In this document: positions 36,556 through 48,759 of the stretch, piece by piece
How positions within the stretch are numbered: position 1 is the first letter of the stretch
How the letters are laid out: the number at the start of each line of letters is the position of its first letter
Assembly (NCBI GenBank): GCA_000151295.1
Contig: GG745337.1
Coordinates: forward strand, 603,031 to 667,030
From: Allomyces macrogynus ATCC 38327
Lineage: Eukaryota; Blastocladiomycota; Blastocladiomycetes; Blastocladiales; Blastocladiaceae
Direction of reading: 5' to 3'
Length of the DNA stretch: 64,000 nt
Notes under the pieces: generated by a model
Told to the model about the DNA's origin: nothing
Seen by the model: only the letters and a program-made list of their open reading frames with translations
Database searches by the model: none
Program-made: the position numbers and the translations under genes

Positions 36556-38723
36556 ATGACGCTGGCCGCGCTTCTGCTTGTCGTCCTCGCCGTGCTCGCC
36601 GCGCCGCAATCTGTGCACGCTTCCTCACCCGATGCGCTTGTTGTCGAGCCCAACGTTGGTCTCGCTGCTCAGCATATTCTCGCGCTGCGCGACCCTTCGT
36701 CACCCGCTGACGCACCGGGCGGGTGCTCAAACGGCACCTGTACCGCGCACGCGGGCGAGTACTGCCTGCACGCTGTCGACTGCGCGTCGTACTCGGTCCT
36801 CGGTGACTCGGCCTGTTCCGCACCGTGCGCGCTGCAGGCGCAATGCTCGGTATCCGGCGATATCTTCCGCTCCGCTGACGCCAGCGCACAGCGGTGCTGC
36901 CACGGCCTACCGCTCAGCGCGACTTGCGTCTTGCCGGGACGCCGTGGGGTGCCGCAATGTGCAACCGGACTCAAGTGCCTACCCGCGGGCGACGACGAGA
37001 CCGGCCTTGCCATGTGCGCGACGAAACCGCCGAGCTCGCGATGGGTGATTGGCGTCGTCATCAGCGTGATTGGCGGAGTCGTGCTCAACCTCGGCCTGAA
37101 CCTGCAAAAGCTGTCGTTCCGCCGCGCCGCTGCCATTCCGGAACCCGCGCGCCCGCCGCCGTACCGACAGCCGATATGGGTGTTTGGATTCACCGTCTGG
37201 ATCTTGGCCAACCTGGCTTCGTTTGTGGCCCTGTCGTTTGCCGCGCAGTCGCTGATTGCCGCTCTCGGTGCCGTCTCGCTGGTGGCCAATGCCGTGGCCG
37301 CACCGTTGATCAACAAGGAGCCGTTTGGGAAATTGGATGCGTTGGCGATTGTGCTCATCAGTACCGGCACGGTCGTGATTGTCGCGTTTGCGAGCCACGA
37401 CGAGGCCGAGTACACACTGTGTGCGCTGATGCTGTTTTATCGTCGGCCCAGCGTGATTGCCTACTTGACCGTCAATGTCGCGGTGATCGTCGGGCTATGG
37501 TTCTTTATTCGGTTGGTACCTCCCGCGCCCGTTCCCGACCCGGTTCATGACGGACATTAACGGGTGGGTGGACTCGCTTTAGGATCATGGACGCGCACCT
37601 CGCGCGCATCGAGCACGCGCGCGTCCTCGCGGCCTCGCTCCCGCGACACGCGAGCGTGACGGCCGCGAGTGGAACCGAAAGCGACCGCGAGACGCCGACG
37701 ACGATGACCTCAAAAACCCTGCACCGACAATCTACTGCCTCTGCCGCGTCCGTCACGCCCGCCTTCCGCGCGTCGTCCTCGTCCACCATCTCTTCCGCCG
37801 CGTCTACTCGCCCACTCGCACGCGCCGCTTTTGGCAGTGCTGCTGCTTCGCCACGATGGCTTGCGCGTGTGGGCCCCACGTCAGTCGCGGCGCGGTACCT
37901 GCTCCCACTCGCCTACGCGGCGCTTGGCGGGATGCTCGGCGGGCTGACAGTACTGCTCGCCAAGTCGGCAGCCGAGTTGATTGTCACGACGGCGCAGGGC
38001 GAGAACCAGTTCCGGTTCGTCGCAACGTACCTGATCCTGGTCGGGATCGCGGTTACGGGTGTCGGGCAGGTCGTGTATATCAATGCCGGGTTGCAGCGGT
38101 ACGATGCGCTGGTGCAGGTACGCTTTTCCGCAGTTCGAGGAGGTGGAGAACGAGGGCGGGAATAACGCGTGCTGTGTGACTAGGTGCCGGCATTCTACGT
38201 CGTCTACACGCTATGCGGCATCGTATCCGGCGGGCTCTACTTTAACGAGTTTCACGCACTCTCGGGAACCCAATTCGCGCTCTTCTCGGTCGGCGTCGTG
38301 CTCACGTTCCTCGGCGTCGCGTGTCTCGCCGGGCGGCTCGGACAATCCGCCGAACCCCCTGGCCCTGCGACTCTGGTCCGAGACTCCGACGTCCCGCTCG
38401 ACGCGCTCGGCCGGCCCGACTGGGACGCCTACGACGCGCGTCTTGGGGCACACAAGACCAACCCGGACACGGTCGCGTCGCCAATGCCAATGGATGATGG
38501 GGACGCGGTGACAGTCGGGCCCGCGCGATCGCCGTCGCCCAACGCGCTCGTGCACCGGCTCGCGCGACAGAGGATGCCGTCGGACGTGTTGTTTCTCACG
38601 GGCGAGCCGAGCAGCACCGGCGGCGAGTTTGTGCGGCCCGTCGAGGCGGCGGGGAGTCGTGGGATCGAGCCGCCGAGTCCGGGACGCGCCACGTCGCCGC
38701 GGCTGAGAGCAGTGGGTTCGTGA
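36556..38723 (+). CDS. NIPA-like magnesium transporter with a Cys-rich extracellular N-terminus, three exons
   Basis: Exons 36556-37511, 37583-38117 and 38184-38723 give 676 residues. NIPA (DUF803) proteins are multi-pass Mg2+ transporters. Seen: a signal peptide (TLAALLLVVLAVLAAPQSVHA), then about 100 residues with 13 cysteines (SNGTCTAHAGEYCLHAVDC onward). The NIPA core follows: WVIGVVISVIGGVVLNLGLN and LQKLSF at about 160-190, then WVFGFTVWILANLASFVALS, AQSLIAALGAVSLVANAVAA and LINKEPFGKLDALAIVLIST. The second half includes YLLPLAYAALGGMLGGLTVL, LAKSAAEL and VYTLCGIVSGGLYFNEFHAL. A cytosolic loop of about 110 residues divides the halves, and a Pro/Ser-rich tail ends the protein. Odd: most NIPA proteins start directly with TM1, so the signal peptide plus Cys-rich ectodomain is an added module. 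The first donor, GTTGGT, is non-consensus but is the one that keeps frame. Confidence 0.85.
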
Positions 38724-39098
38724 GGGCGGCGGTGTGGCCGGCGAGATGGGCACGGCCGGTGGAGTGGGCGGCGGCGCATGGGGAGGGCGGTGGGGGTGAC
38801 TGTGAAAGCACACCGACGCGACGGATGCACATACGTATGCACGCACGTATGCAGATGTGAATGAAGATGGTGCAGCAGTGGTGTCAACCACGCGACAGAC
38901 CCGCTCGTCAGCGAAACATTTTTCGGGTCGCGGTCTGTGGTAGACCTGCGTAAGGACCGGGGTTCGATTCTCGCCTCTTCCATGCCATCGCCGCCTTCAT
39001 CGCGCACGCGCAGCACTGGACCACCTCTGCCAAGGCACCCACGCCGATCGCCACCACCGCCTTGTCGCAGCGCGCCCCAACTCGCTGCATTCGCGCCT
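38724..39098. other. Short intergenic region with a tRNA-like 3' fragment
   Basis: At about 38905-38981 the plus strand contains GGTTCGATTCTCGCCTCTTCC, resembling a T-arm and acceptor strand. The T-stem pairs poorly and no matching 5' acceptor strand lies 70-90 nt upstream. The frame of the next gene is also open from 38982, so this stretch could be partly coding. Confidence 0.35.
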
Positions 39099-42000
39099 AT
39101 GGACCACGCTGTACCGGCCGCCGCTGCGGCCACCGGGCCAGGCGCCGCCGCGCCGCCACCACCACCAACAACGACACCGACTACGTCGACGGGAACCCCG
39201 CCGCGCGTCTACATCCCGGGCCACGCGCCGCACCGGCACGCTTATCTTCCGACCTGGCTGGTCGCTCCAGCGCACGACATCAACAGCGGCCATGCCTCTG
39301 CTCCTGCGAGCCCAACGCGCGCCGTCGACCGCGCCGCGTCGCTGCCTTCGCTCGCGACCATGCCGACCGCCGTTGCGCCCGCTGCGGAACCGGGTTACGC
39401 GCGTCATCACCACAATGGGCCGAATGCGCGCCGTTCCGCCGCATCGAGCACGCCGCGCCCGCGTGTCGGCCCGCGGCAGACGCTCCTGCGTTCGCTCTCG
39501 ACCCCATCGCACCTCGCGAGCTTTGTTTCGTTGAATGTCGACCGGCTGCCGCCTCCTCCGCCGCCGCCACCGGTCCCCGCAGCCGAACCACCGCCGCACC
39601 TGCTCACGGACACCCCCGTCCGCGCGTCCCCGACCGTCTCGCTACGTTCACGCGGCGGTTCGAATGCCTCTGCGCTGCGTCCCGGAACCCCGACGTCCTC
39701 GGCGCGCGTCGCGCCCTCGCCTGTGCCTGCGCGCGCGCCGGTGAAGGGCATTTTGCGCCGGCGCGTCGGGAGAATGCTGGTCGAGACACCCACCAGCGAC
39801 GCTGGGACCGACCGGACCCCTCGCGCGGCGGTGGAAGGCAACCGGTGGCCGTCGTTGACGCTGTCGGAGGCTACGTTCCGCACGGCGCCGACGCACCCGT
39901 TACTCGAGCGCGCCGGCGACGAGTATCTGACGGCGCCCATGGCACCGCTCGAGGACCAGGAGGTCCCGGTGGTGCCGGCAGTGCACTTTGACGCAGCGCC
40001 GCCGTCGGTGCGGCTCACGGCCACGGGCACGCCGAGTACCGGCGGGTTGGCGCCGACACCGACGCCCCCAGCACCACCGCCCGGCGCGACCCTGCACCCA
40101 CCGCCGTCGCCACTCGGCGCGTCGCTCCGCCCACCATCTCCACTCGGCGCGTCACTCCGCCCGCCCTCCCCGCTCACCCCGGGCCTCGGGTCGCGGCGCG
40201 CCTCGTTCGACCCGGACGCCGTCGCCAACGAAGCGACCATCTTTGAGCTGCTTCCTGCAGCGGAGCCGCCGCCGCGTGTACCGACCGAGTCGGCCTGGAC
40301 GCGGTGCTGGCACGCGGTCACCGCATGTTGTCGCCCGAGTAGGACGCGGAAGGAGGGGAAAGTGGAGGTGCTGTTCTCGTGCGTGGTCCTAGCGCGGGTC
40401 GACCGGGTGTCGGTCATGGCTGAGGGCGGGCGGAAAAAGGCCGACGCGGACGCGTTTTGGAGCGAGTATAATGCGTTTGTGGTGCGGGTCATGGGGGACG
40501 GCGACGAGGAGGAGGGTGGCGGAGGAGGAGGAGAGTGGGCGTCGTATGCGGTGCACTTGTGCCGCGTGCAGGTGCGTCAGTCGCTGCTCGCGTGTGATCT
40601 GGCAGGCCTATCTGACCTTGGTGCGTTCCTCCGTAGAGCACCTCCCCCAACCGCCCACTCAAAGCCATCTCGCTCGACCACGCGCGGCTCTCCCTCGCCA
40701 ACCCGTCCGACGGCTCCCTGTCGCTGTGGCCGCGCGGGCAACCCGACCGGTATCTCCTGCACGCCCCCTCTGCCGCGCTCGCGACCGCGCTCTACATGGT
40801 CCTATGGCAAGCCGTCCCGCGGGCTCTCCGCTGGCCCGCGCCGATCGCCGTCGACGTGCATGTTCCCGATCTCGACCTGGCCATCCGGTTCTCCTGCCAC
40901 CCCTACACGCCGACCCTCGCCGAATGCCACGCCGCGGCGCTCGACGCCCTGCGCGACGAATCCGACGCGGACCCGCACGTGCGCGCGTGGCTCGCGCGCG
41001 CGCCGCACCAGCTCGCTTGGCGCCGCGGGGACCGGATCGAATGGATCGACGCCGCCGCGCCAGGGCTCGAGTCGGTCGTCGCGCCGTACTCGATTGAGAA
41101 GACGCACGCGCTCGAGTTGCGCGCGGTCGGGCCGCACCGGGCCACGCCGGAGGGCGGGGACGCGACGCAGTGCGAGGGGTACCCTGATGCGGCACTGGTC
41201 GAGCTGGGTCGGGGCCGCGGTCGCGGCGCGTGTACGCGATGGTCGTCCTGCACGAGTACGTGTTTTTCCTGGCGGCGCCGCCCGCTGGGGGACCGGCTCA
41301 CGCCCACGACGGCGGCGGGGTGGACCGAGTCGATGGCGCGGCGGCCGTTCGCGGTGGTCGACTCGAGGGCGAGGGCGAAGGGGTGCGTCGTGCCCGGCGC
41401 CGAGTTCCTGCGGCTCGAGGACATTACCGCGCTGGTCGTCCCGCGCCCGTGCGCCGAGTGCCGCGCGAAACTCGCGGCGCTGACGCACGTCACCGACGGC
41501 GCGGGCGTTAAGCTCGTGCAGTTGGCCGCCGAGGACACGTATTCGGCGGCGCCGCCGCACTTCCAGATTCTCACGCGGCACGCGGTGTTGGACATGTCCG
41601 CGGAAACGCACGCGGCACTGCACGCGTGGGTCGAGCTTGTCGCGCACGCGGTCGTCGCTGACCGGTGGACCCGTGCGCGTCGCGCGACCGCGTATGCGCG
41701 GACCCTGGAGCATAATGCCGAAGTGTACGCGACGGAACTGCACGCGCGCGAGGATCTCTTGGCGGCGATGACGGCGAGCCCGGCGTTGTGGCCAAGGGGG
41801 TTGACGGACCCGGGGAATGTGGTCAAGTGCGCGCACCGGGCGTACGTCAAGTCGCGGTTCCGCGGGTGGTTCAGGCCGGTGCTGGTGCTGGTCACGGACG
41901 ATCATGTGGTCGTGTGTGAACGCGGGAAGAGGACCGGGATGTGGACGCCGAAGCGGTGGATTGCGGTGCATGCCCGCACGCATGTCCTGGTGGGCGCGGT

Positions 42001-42742
42001 GGATCCGAAGACGGGGGTCGGGGTCAGAGATGAGGCCGCGGGGGGTGTAGGCGGGGTGCCGACGAAATGGTTTGGGGGTGGGCCGGCGGCGCCGGTCGCG
42101 GCAGCAACGGAAGAGGAAGACGTGTCAGCCACGGCGGTCGCGCCCACGGTGCCCACCGAATCGCTGTCGCGCGCCGGCACCCCTGCGTCGCTCCTCCCGC
42201 CGTCGCGCACGCCCGACCCGTTCCTGCGCGGCGCGCCGGCGTCGATGATGCCTGTCCCAGCGACGCCGTCACCGACGACCGTTTCGTTCCCAACCACGAC
42301 CGCGTCGCTGCCAAGACCGCCCACGACTCCACCGCCGCCAACCCCCGTCGTCGTGACTCGGCACGAGTCGGCGCACCAGACGTGTTTCACGCTGTGGTCT
42401 CCGCCGGCGCGCGGGGATGTGGTGAAAGCCGCGGCGCGACGCGGAAAGGTGCATGTCGTGCAGTGCCGGCAGAAGTGGGAGCGCGACCAGCTGGTGGTTG
42501 CGATCGAGGCGGTCGTGGCACGCAAAGTGGTCGACGCCGTTGGGGAGGACCGGTTGCGCGCAATTGTGGCTGGGGCGACGGCGGGGGTGCGCGGTACGGG
42601 GGCTACGGGGCACGAGCACGAGCACGACCAAGTCGCGGACAGCGAGCAGCAGGATGGCCGCCGCGAAGAGGCGCGGTCCGGCGGGAGCGCAGGGGGCGCG
42701 GCTGGCACCGCGGCGGCGATGGCAGCTGGTGGAGAGCGGTGA
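39099..42742 (+). CDS. Large Pro-rich protein with a split PH-like domain, two exons
   Basis: Exons 39099-40620 and 40665-42742 give 1,199 residues; the 44-nt intron starts GTGCGT and ends AAAG. The first 400 residues are disordered and Pro/Ala/Ser-rich, with PPPPPPPPVP and triplicated PPSPLGASL units. A folded region follows, with KVEVLFSCVVLARVDRVSVM and then ISLDHARLSLANPSDGSLSL. Near the C-terminus RFRGWFRPVLVLVTDDHVVV and HQTCFTLW...VHVVQCRQKWERDQLVVAIEA look like the two halves of one PH fold, separated by a Pro-rich insert of about 130 residues. PH domains bind phosphoinositides or proteins. Odd: at about 41235-41290 a neighbouring frame encodes VYAMVVLHEYVFFLAAPPA, better protein than the annotated frame there, suggesting two compensating indels. 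An ATG at 38982 is an alternative start. Function is unknown. Confidence 0.65.
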
Positions 42743-43114
42743 GCGATACGATACCATGATTTTGGACGAGCCAGTTTTTGTTGGATACCGGGCCAATAAA
42801 GCGCGATCACTGACTGGCGACCGCCATCGCCTCGAAGGCGCGGCACAGGCAGCACAAATGAGCGGCTGTCTCCCGCCAAGCGTGACGAAAGCGTGACCGC
42901 GCAGGCGAGACAGCCGCGAGAAAGACGGCTCGCGCTGCACAGACGGGTCGTGACGGTGCCGACGGCTGCACCTGCACGCTGCTGGCAATACGCTTGTGCG
43001 CGACCTGGCTCGACGACGCTCATGTAACCTGCTGCAAGCTGCAACGCCCCCGGATCCGTGCGCCCTTGCCCGACTCCAAGCTGCCAGCGGACACCGCATG
43101 CCCGACACGCCCGC
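42743..43114. other. Intergenic region upstream of TRK
   Basis: About 370 bp between two genes on the plus strand. An AATAAA at 42795-42800 lies about 55 nt after the upstream stop and could signal polyadenylation. No TATA box is clear. Confidence 0.4.
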
Positions 43115-46100
43115 ATGGCGCACACGCCGCCGCGATCCCCTTCCGCCACGCGCTCACGCACCGATTCGACGACGCACAGCGCTCATTCTCCACCGCCAGC
43201 ACCAGCGCCCGAGCCGCCGCCAGTATCTCTCGCGCGCCCGCGGTCCATCAGCGCGCGGTCTGCCGCCGCCGCTGCTGCTGCGCGCAGCACGCCCGGCGAG
43301 ATACCTGTCCCGACAGCAACCACCCGCGCCGTCTCCGGCGCCGGCCTCCACATTTCTGTCGCCAGAACCGACCACCCGCTGACGCCGAGCGCGCTCGCAA
43401 GCGCTGCCACTGTATGCGCGGCCACGGCGCCGCCCGCGGGTGCCGGCGGCAAGGTGTCGCTGCACGACCCTCCAGACATGCTCGCGTCGCCCGCGGTCGA
43501 TCGCAGCCATGACCACGGATCAATGGGGCCGCGCAGAGATCATGGCGTCGAGCTGGGACCGCACGCGCACATCCATACGCCCGGCGTGCACTGGAGCCAT
43601 TTGCACGCGCCGCCGCGACCACCAGTGGACGCGCGATTTGCGGGGCTCGCGCTGCCGACGAATCACTCGCTCCGGTGGCCGTCGACAGAGGACGATGCGG
43701 CGTCAGCTGGTTACAGCGTCGCGCAGAGCACGCTGCCACCCACACCGCCACCCCCGCCCTCACCACCGAAATCGCAATCCGAAGCCTTTTGCGCGATGCT
43801 GCGCGAGGCGTTTACCAGTATCGTCGACCGGTGGCGGCAGAGCAAGTGGGGTCGCGGCGTAATCGACTACTGGACACTGCACATGCTCTTTCTCGCGATC
43901 CTGGCCCTCGCTGGCGCCATTGCACTCGTCGTCATCAACTGGGGCAACATGACGTTTATCGACGCGCTATTTCTGGCCATGTCCTCGGTCACCGTCACGG
44001 GGCTCACGACGTTTGATTTCGCGACCGTTAACCCGGGCACAACGGTCGTGTGCTATCTATTGATGTCGCTCGGGTCGACGATCGTGCTCTCGATCCCGCC
44101 CGTGATTCTGCGCCGGTTCTTGTACCGCCAAAGCGAGGATCCGGCCAAGGATGCCAGCAGGGGACGGCAGCATCGGGCAATGTTGGGCGGGACCGTCTCG
44201 CGCACCTTCATGTCGTTTGCCGGAAGCCAGTTTTCGCTCGGGTTAGAGAGTACCGTGGACGGCGCCGACGCCGGCGGGGAGCATAGTGGTGGGCATCGTA
44301 TCAAGAGCCGAACTGAGTATGGTACGTTCTCCTGGTCCCACGTTCTTGTTAAGCGCGTCGCGCGTGCCAAGGCTGACTCACGAGTGCCCCACACGGTGTA
44401 GACGCAGCTGGCATGCTCCTCTCCATCTACCTCACCTACATCATCGGCGTGCAAGCCATGGGCGTCATATTACTCGGCGCGCACGCCGCATGGAACCTCG
44501 AGATGCGCGCGATCATTCTCGGGCAAGGACTGAACCCGTGGGCGTGGGCCGTCTTCCACACGTCGTCGTGTTTTTACAACGTCGGCCTGTCGCTGTTACC
44601 GAACAGTCTCTCGCTGCTGCAGTACGACAACTACGTTCTGGTCATCAGCTGCCTGCTGCTCGCCGTCGGGAATTGCCTGTTCCCAGTGATGCTGCGGTGG
44701 ATCATTGTCGCGCTGCACCGGTACGGCAGACTGCGCGGGCGGCCTCGCCGCGCGTTGCGGTTTCTCATCAGGAATCCGCGGCGCGCGTCAATTCACTTGT
44801 TTCCGGATAAGGAGACATGGTTCCTGCTCTTGGTACGTTTGCGTGGTTCCGTGACTTTGCGAGACTCGCTGCTGACCCGGTGCCCATTTGCCAGACGTGG
44901 GTCGCCATCTTGTTCTTCCAAGTGATTGGCCTGCTCGTCTTTGATTTCCACAACCCCAACTTTGCCACGCTCACGCAGTTGAAGCGCGTCGGGCTATTAG
45001 TCTTCCAGTCGGTCTCGAATCGCACGGGCGGGTTCTTTATCATGACGATCGACTCCTACTCGCCCTGTACGCTTTCTTTGAACCGATGACGCGCGATTCT
45101 GAAAACTTTCTGACCGACAAGACCGATGCGGCATTGACAGTCATGATCCTGATCGCCATCCTATTCATGTGGGCCGACAGGTGCGTCTTTCTCTTTGCTG
45201 TGCGGCCTTTCGGCCAACGCAATACTGACGCCGATTCGACTCCACCAGCTACCCGCTGCTCTTCACGATCGGCAAGACCGGCGCGATCGCGCAAGTCAAA
45301 GCCTCGGCCGCGACCCACCACCACCACCGCGCACACGGCCCGTACGGCACCACGACCACCGCGCTCCTCCCGCCCACCGAAACCGACGAGCGCCCGGCAC
45401 CGCGCAACTTTGCCCCCACCGTCTCCCGCGCGACCGCGACCGCGACCACCTCCCCAACCTCCCTACCCCGGCGCATCTCGTCCAAATCCACCACCTACGC
45501 AACCACCGTCGGCCGGTACCGCAGCTCTGGCGTCGCGACCCCCGCGCGCGCGCGGTCCGAGTCGGGCCGGTCGGTAGCGGTGTCCCCGGCAATCCACGTG
45601 TCCCCCGGCAGCCCGACGGGAATCCGGCGCAACGCGAACGGGACGGGAACGCGCGCGGCGATGATGGGGTCGATGGTCTCGGTGCGGTCGGCGGTCGCGT
45701 CGGTCGTCGAGGGCGCGCGCGCGCACGCGGCGTCGGCGTTTGTCCTATTTGACGGCGGGCCGGGAAGCGGGGGTGCACCGGTCGAGGCCACCTCGGCGCG
45801 AGTCCCGCCGCCGCCGCCGACACGGGCGCCGGCAGGGATCCAGCAGTGGCTCGTCTCGGACATGCGGTGGATCTATGCGGCGATGGCGGTGATTGTGGGC
45901 AGCGAGTCGATTCGCGTCGGCGGCGGGATGACGCTCGCATCGTTTGATGTGTTCTTGCTGCTGTTTGAGTGCGTGTCCGCGTACGGCACCGTCGGGTTGT
46001 CGCTCGGGTGCGTTCCATTTCTTGGTGTGGATGGTGGGGGGGTGGGGGTACGTTGCTGACGGCACGTTTGTTTCGTACGTAGCCGGTCGCAAGCAGCCAA

Positions 46101-47217
46101 TGACAGCGCAACCCTCGCCGGCACGCTCGGCCCCTTCGCGCGGTTTATCCTCGTCGTCCTGATGCTCGTGGGCCGCGCGCGGTCGGTGCCCAACACGATT
46201 GACTACAGTTTCGCGCAGCCGGAACTCGAGAAATCGGTCGAGACCGAGCCGGTCCCGCACACGAACGCGAACGTGAAAATGTCGGCGATCTTGGCGCCGC
46301 TGATCGCGCACTTGCCGGGACTCAACTTACCGCACGCCGAGAGCACCAATGACGCCGAGGACGAGCCAGGGGCGGGAGGCGGGCTGAAACCGCCGCTCTC
46401 GCCCGGCGGATTGAGCGCCGGCGGGTTCAGTCTACTGTCGCCCGTCGTCTCGGTCGCCGGACTTCACCCGTCGGGCGGGCCCGCAGGGAGCGCGTTTGCG
46501 AAGCCGATGGCGTCGACGAACCTTGGCCCACAGTCCCCGCCGCCGGCGCTTGCGCCGACCCCGGCTGCGCCCAGGCCCGCACCGCCCTCCACCATCTCGA
46601 TCAGCTCCACGACCCCGCGCAGTTCCCGGTCGTCCGTGACCACCTCCGCTGCCGCCGCGCGGCACCGGTCTGCGGGCGCGGTGCCCGCGATCGTCGTCGG
46701 TGTCGCGGCGCGGTCGCTCGAGTCGGTGCGCGCGAACGCGCGCGCGCGGTCGCCGCTCGCGCAGTACGTGGCGACGGCCGAGTTGGACGACGACGAGGAT
46801 GGGGACGAGGACGGCGGGAGTAGCTCGCCGTGCGAGGACCAGGATCGGCTCGTGGTCGCGGGCGGAAGAGGAAGAGGGCGGCGGCGCAGGTCGTCACGGT
46901 CGGAACCGTCGTTGTTGGCTGCACGAACGGCAGCGGTGGCGAGTGCTGGGGCGAGCGCGAAGGCAGCAGCGGACGAGGTGGATGTGAGTCCCGGGTCGTC
47001 GATTGCGGATGTGGACGAGGTGGAGGAGGAGGAGCCGAAGGCAAGGGTGCATGGGACCAACAGTTCGCTGGGGCCGTTACCGTCCGAGACGGCGGCCACG
47101 ATGGTTGTGCCGGTGGAAACGGTGAGGCCACGGTCGGTCTCAGACGGGAATGCGAGACGCGTCTTGGTCCCGCCGGGGGTCAGGCGTGGGCATCGGCCAC
47201 CGGATGAGTGCGGATGA
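43115..47217 (+). CDS. TRK1: Fungal TRK-family potassium transporter, six exons including a 40-nt microexon
   Basis: Exons 43115-44321, 44402-44832, 44895-45066, 45141-45180, 45249-46007 and 46083-47217 give 1,247 residues. TRK proteins carry K+ across the plasma membrane, using four MPM repeats that each supply a selectivity-filter loop. All four filters are seen: AMSSVTVTGLTTFDF (about 290), SSCFYNVGLSLLP (about 457), QSVSNRTGGF (about 587) and ECVSAYGTVGLSLG (about 855), each with its filter Gly. GRARSVPNTIDYSF at the start of exon 6 matches the end of the family core. The N-terminus (about 230 residues) and the C-terminal tail (about 340) are disordered. A Ser/Thr/Pro-rich loop of about 190 residues lies between pores 3 and 4. 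The microexon is needed: without it the frame breaks after DSYSP, whereas with it SPFMILIAILFMWADSYPLL is a good membrane helix. The first ATG in frame is 43115. Confidence 0.93.
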
Positions 47218-47600
47218 TGGATGGAGGACGGGGACTAGTCGGGGACAGGGGGTGGTTTTTGGACTCTTTGGGTATCGATTGATCGGCAAATTAGACACTT
47301 GTTTCGGGTTCGTGATGCAAGCTGGGTCAGGATGGGGAATGAGGGGTCGGGCAGAACTGGAAGCTGGCCGGCAATATGGGAAGTCTGGTCTGGACACGAA
47401 CGTGAGGGAACGCGACGGCAACATCATTGGATCGGACATGATTGTCATGACAGAGTTTTCGAGAAATGTCCTCTCGACGGTTCCGCACTCGAGCGCAGCA
47501 TTACCACGGCGAACGGAGTCCCTGGTCCGTCGATGTGACCTCAACCCGTTGCGCAGTGCTCCTGAGCTGCACCATTCCATTCCACATGCGCTGGCCGGAC
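47218..47600. other. Intergenic region downstream of TRK
   Basis: About 380 bp with no recognisable gene, expected to hold the TRK 3' UTR. GC drops to the right, where the remnant LRR region begins. Confidence 0.4.
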
Positions 47601-48163
47601 TGATTGTTTCAAACTGACGCCTGGTGCAAATAGGGAATGAAGTCGCTCAATATCCCACTGGACACTGATTCTCGTCAAAGTCATTGCTGCGCTGTGCCCC
47701 ACGCTCGAGTCGTTTACTCTCCGGATTACTCGTTTTGGCAACCGCAGTCCAAACATGGATGCAGTGTTCCACCCTTTGTTCACAGTCGGACTACATGTCC
47801 TGGTTTGAGCGATTTGAATGTACGACCTCGGATCGCCTGACGCCTGCACAGTTTGTCAAGTTTGGACGCGACATGGCGCCTCTTTTCGCAGTCTTCTCGC
47901 AGCTCTCAAGTTTCAGTATGGCCGGGTGGGGTATTGGCCCAACAGCAGAAGCGATAAAGGCCGTGGGTGCTGTCTTGACTGCAGCGCCGAGGATGCAAAT
48001 GCTGGATCTCAGTGAAAACGTGAGCTTGGATGTGAACACGTTTTGGCGGATTGTGCTGCCGCACGAGTGTGTGCGTCGTGTCATCTTGTCCCGCACGAGC
48101 GTGAAGAGAATGGATGTGGCCCTGTTGTGCAAGGCGCGGCCTGGCCTGATGGTCTTGGTGTAA
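47600..48163 (+). pseudogene. LRR/F-box-type gene remnant 1
   Basis: Translated in two frames, this stretch matches the end of the better preserved remnant at 49850-51380. VIAALCPTLESFTLRITRFG (about 47681-47740) resembles VFSALCPKLEHFSLHISNTN. GWGIGPTAEAIKAV, RMQMLDLSENVSLDVNTFWR and VILSRTSVKRMDVALLCKAR match GWGIDKTDEAISAI, KVQMLDLSGNKDLDADTVQD and VILTRTHVNKADVEMLLKAR. The frame shifts between the two parts and the 5' end is missing. LDLS-type strands indicate leucine-rich repeats. The codon bias is weaker than in live genes nearby. Confidence 0.65.
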
Positions 48164-48759
48164 GCGCAGCACATATGAGGGTTGGTCTCATATTGCGCTT
48201 TCTGATCTCGAGGAGAGCTCACGTCGGATCGGTTTGTTGGGCTCCAATTGTTCAACATCTGTCCTTGATTTCGAAACGTGATGATCATTGCATAAAAGTA
48301 TGAGCTTAGCGCTGTTCGAACCATTTTTGCGTCTCATTGCGCGTCAAGGCTCATATGAGCCTGGATGCCAAAAACCCAGTTTCTTTGTTGCAATACCAGG
48401 GCGGAGCGGTCACAGCAGAATCTGCGACCTCATTTCCGAACGTCATTCCAGCCGCATCTTTTGCGGAGGACTCCATCATGCATGCGCGCGAATCCTTAGC
48501 ACTTGCGGTCGGGATGAGCGCAAAGCAAGACGTTTAACAAAAGAATTCACTCACATAGACGTCTGCAAAGCGCATCTTGCTTCGCTGGGCTGGTGCGACC
48601 TGATCTTGGGTCGTGAGCTGGGTTGTCGTCCAAACACCGCTTCCTTCTGTTGAGCGCCAGGCTATTGCTTTCGCTGATACTCATGACGTGGACGCGTGCC
48701 ACCGGATTCAGAACACAGGCCTCTTTCGTTTCGCACCGTAAGCTCTTGTCAAGCATCGT
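48164..48759. other. Non-coding, lower-GC stretch
   Basis: About 600 bp between degraded genes. No conserved frame, RNA or repeat is visible. Confidence 0.35.

Noticed and set aside
38905..38981. tRNA-like 3' end (GGTTCGATTC then CTCTTCC)
   Set aside because: Only three T-stem pairs form and no complementary 5' acceptor strand lies at the right distance. It may be a remnant, but a tRNA call is not supported.
40802..41983. Minus-strand frame of 393 codons under the PH-like gene
   Set aside because: Arg/Pro-rich antisense frame without domains. The plus-strand frame has better codon bias and joins across the intron.
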